Of a stretch of 64,000 bases of DNA, positions 63,968-64,000 are shown piece after piece. Position 1 is the stretch's first letter; every line of letters starts with the position of its first letter. A program made the position numbers and the translations under genes. The stretch covers positions 186,001 to 250,000 of the forward strand of contig NZ_JHYF01000003.1 of NCBI RefSeq assembly GCF_000621485.1, in the 5' to 3' direction. A model generated the notes under the pieces. The model saw only the letters and a program-made list of their open reading frames with translations. It was not told the DNA's origin and made no database searches. Source of the DNA: Alkaliphilus transvaalensis ATCC 700919. Its GTDB lineage: Bacteria; Bacillota; Clostridia; Peptostreptococcales; Natronincolaceae.

Positions 63968-64000
63968 AAAATTTTCCTTCCTTCTGGTAAAACTTAATAT

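Overview
The window looks like chromosome from a low-GC, Gram-positive, anaerobic, spore-former-type clostridium. I infer something near Alkaliphilus or Natronincola from the AddAB, FtsEX, EndoA and CsaB gene types, rubrerythrin, a split transketolase, strong AGGAGG-type ribosome binding sites with frequent TTG/GTG starts, and a Mrp sodium/proton antiporter. No rRNA, tRNA, CRISPR array, prophage gene or transposase gene was recognised.

Layout. 1-3.2 kb: a phosphatidylserine decarboxylase cut by the window edge, rubrerythrin, a small membrane protein and a YhaM-type exonuclease. 3.3-10.3 kb: addB-addA for double-strand break repair. 10.4-14.7 kb: a chemoreceptor, a CBS-pair protein and an ABC exporter pair behind a structured leader. 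14.7-25.4 kb: a 0.7 kb non-coding stretch, three small membrane proteins, a Mrp operon whose MrpA C-terminal part is split into separate genes in the order of archaeal Mbh modules, and two paralogous stand-alone antiporter-like subunits. 25.4-29.2 kb: endonuclease IV and unrecognised membrane, lipoprotein and coiled-coil proteins. 29.3-32.5 kb: acpS-ydcC-alr-endoAI-endoA, the order known from Bacillus. 32.7-37.3 kb: an exported protein, a DUF5693-type membrane protein, csaB and a WecG/TagA glycosyltransferase (cell-surface polymer). 37.3-40 kb: a YitT-family protein and a two-part transketolase.

40.1-44.6 kb: a sigma-54 activator with a PrpR-type sensor domain, a MITE-like non-coding element, a well-formed -24/-12 promoter, and an aconitase-superfamily hydratase in two subunits. 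44.7-52.1 kb: cell-envelope proteins (PrcB-like, phosphodiester glycosidase, LCP ligase, LysM protein). 52.2-56.3 kb: a Lon-like protease, a flavin-fold oxidase and 5-formyl-THF cyclo-ligase. 56.5-61 kb: ftsE-ftsX, an EnvC-like M23 protein and a CtpA/CtpB protease, a septum and wall-hydrolysis module. 61.1-64 kb: a small protein, a HTH-TPR regulator directly followed by a 52-residue exported peptide gene, and a methyltransferase.

The most promising undescribed candidates are: (1) the HTH-TPR regulator plus exported peptide, which has the layout of an RRNPP quorum-sensing pair; (2) the sigma-54/PrpR-N-controlled hydratase; (3) the cluster of two paralogous small membrane proteins and a 55-residue membrane peptide beside the Mrp operon; and (4) a family of short palindromic repeats, two of which bound a 279-bp MITE-like element. 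Many starts were moved downstream of the longest possible start because the ribosome binding site lay inside the longer reading frame.
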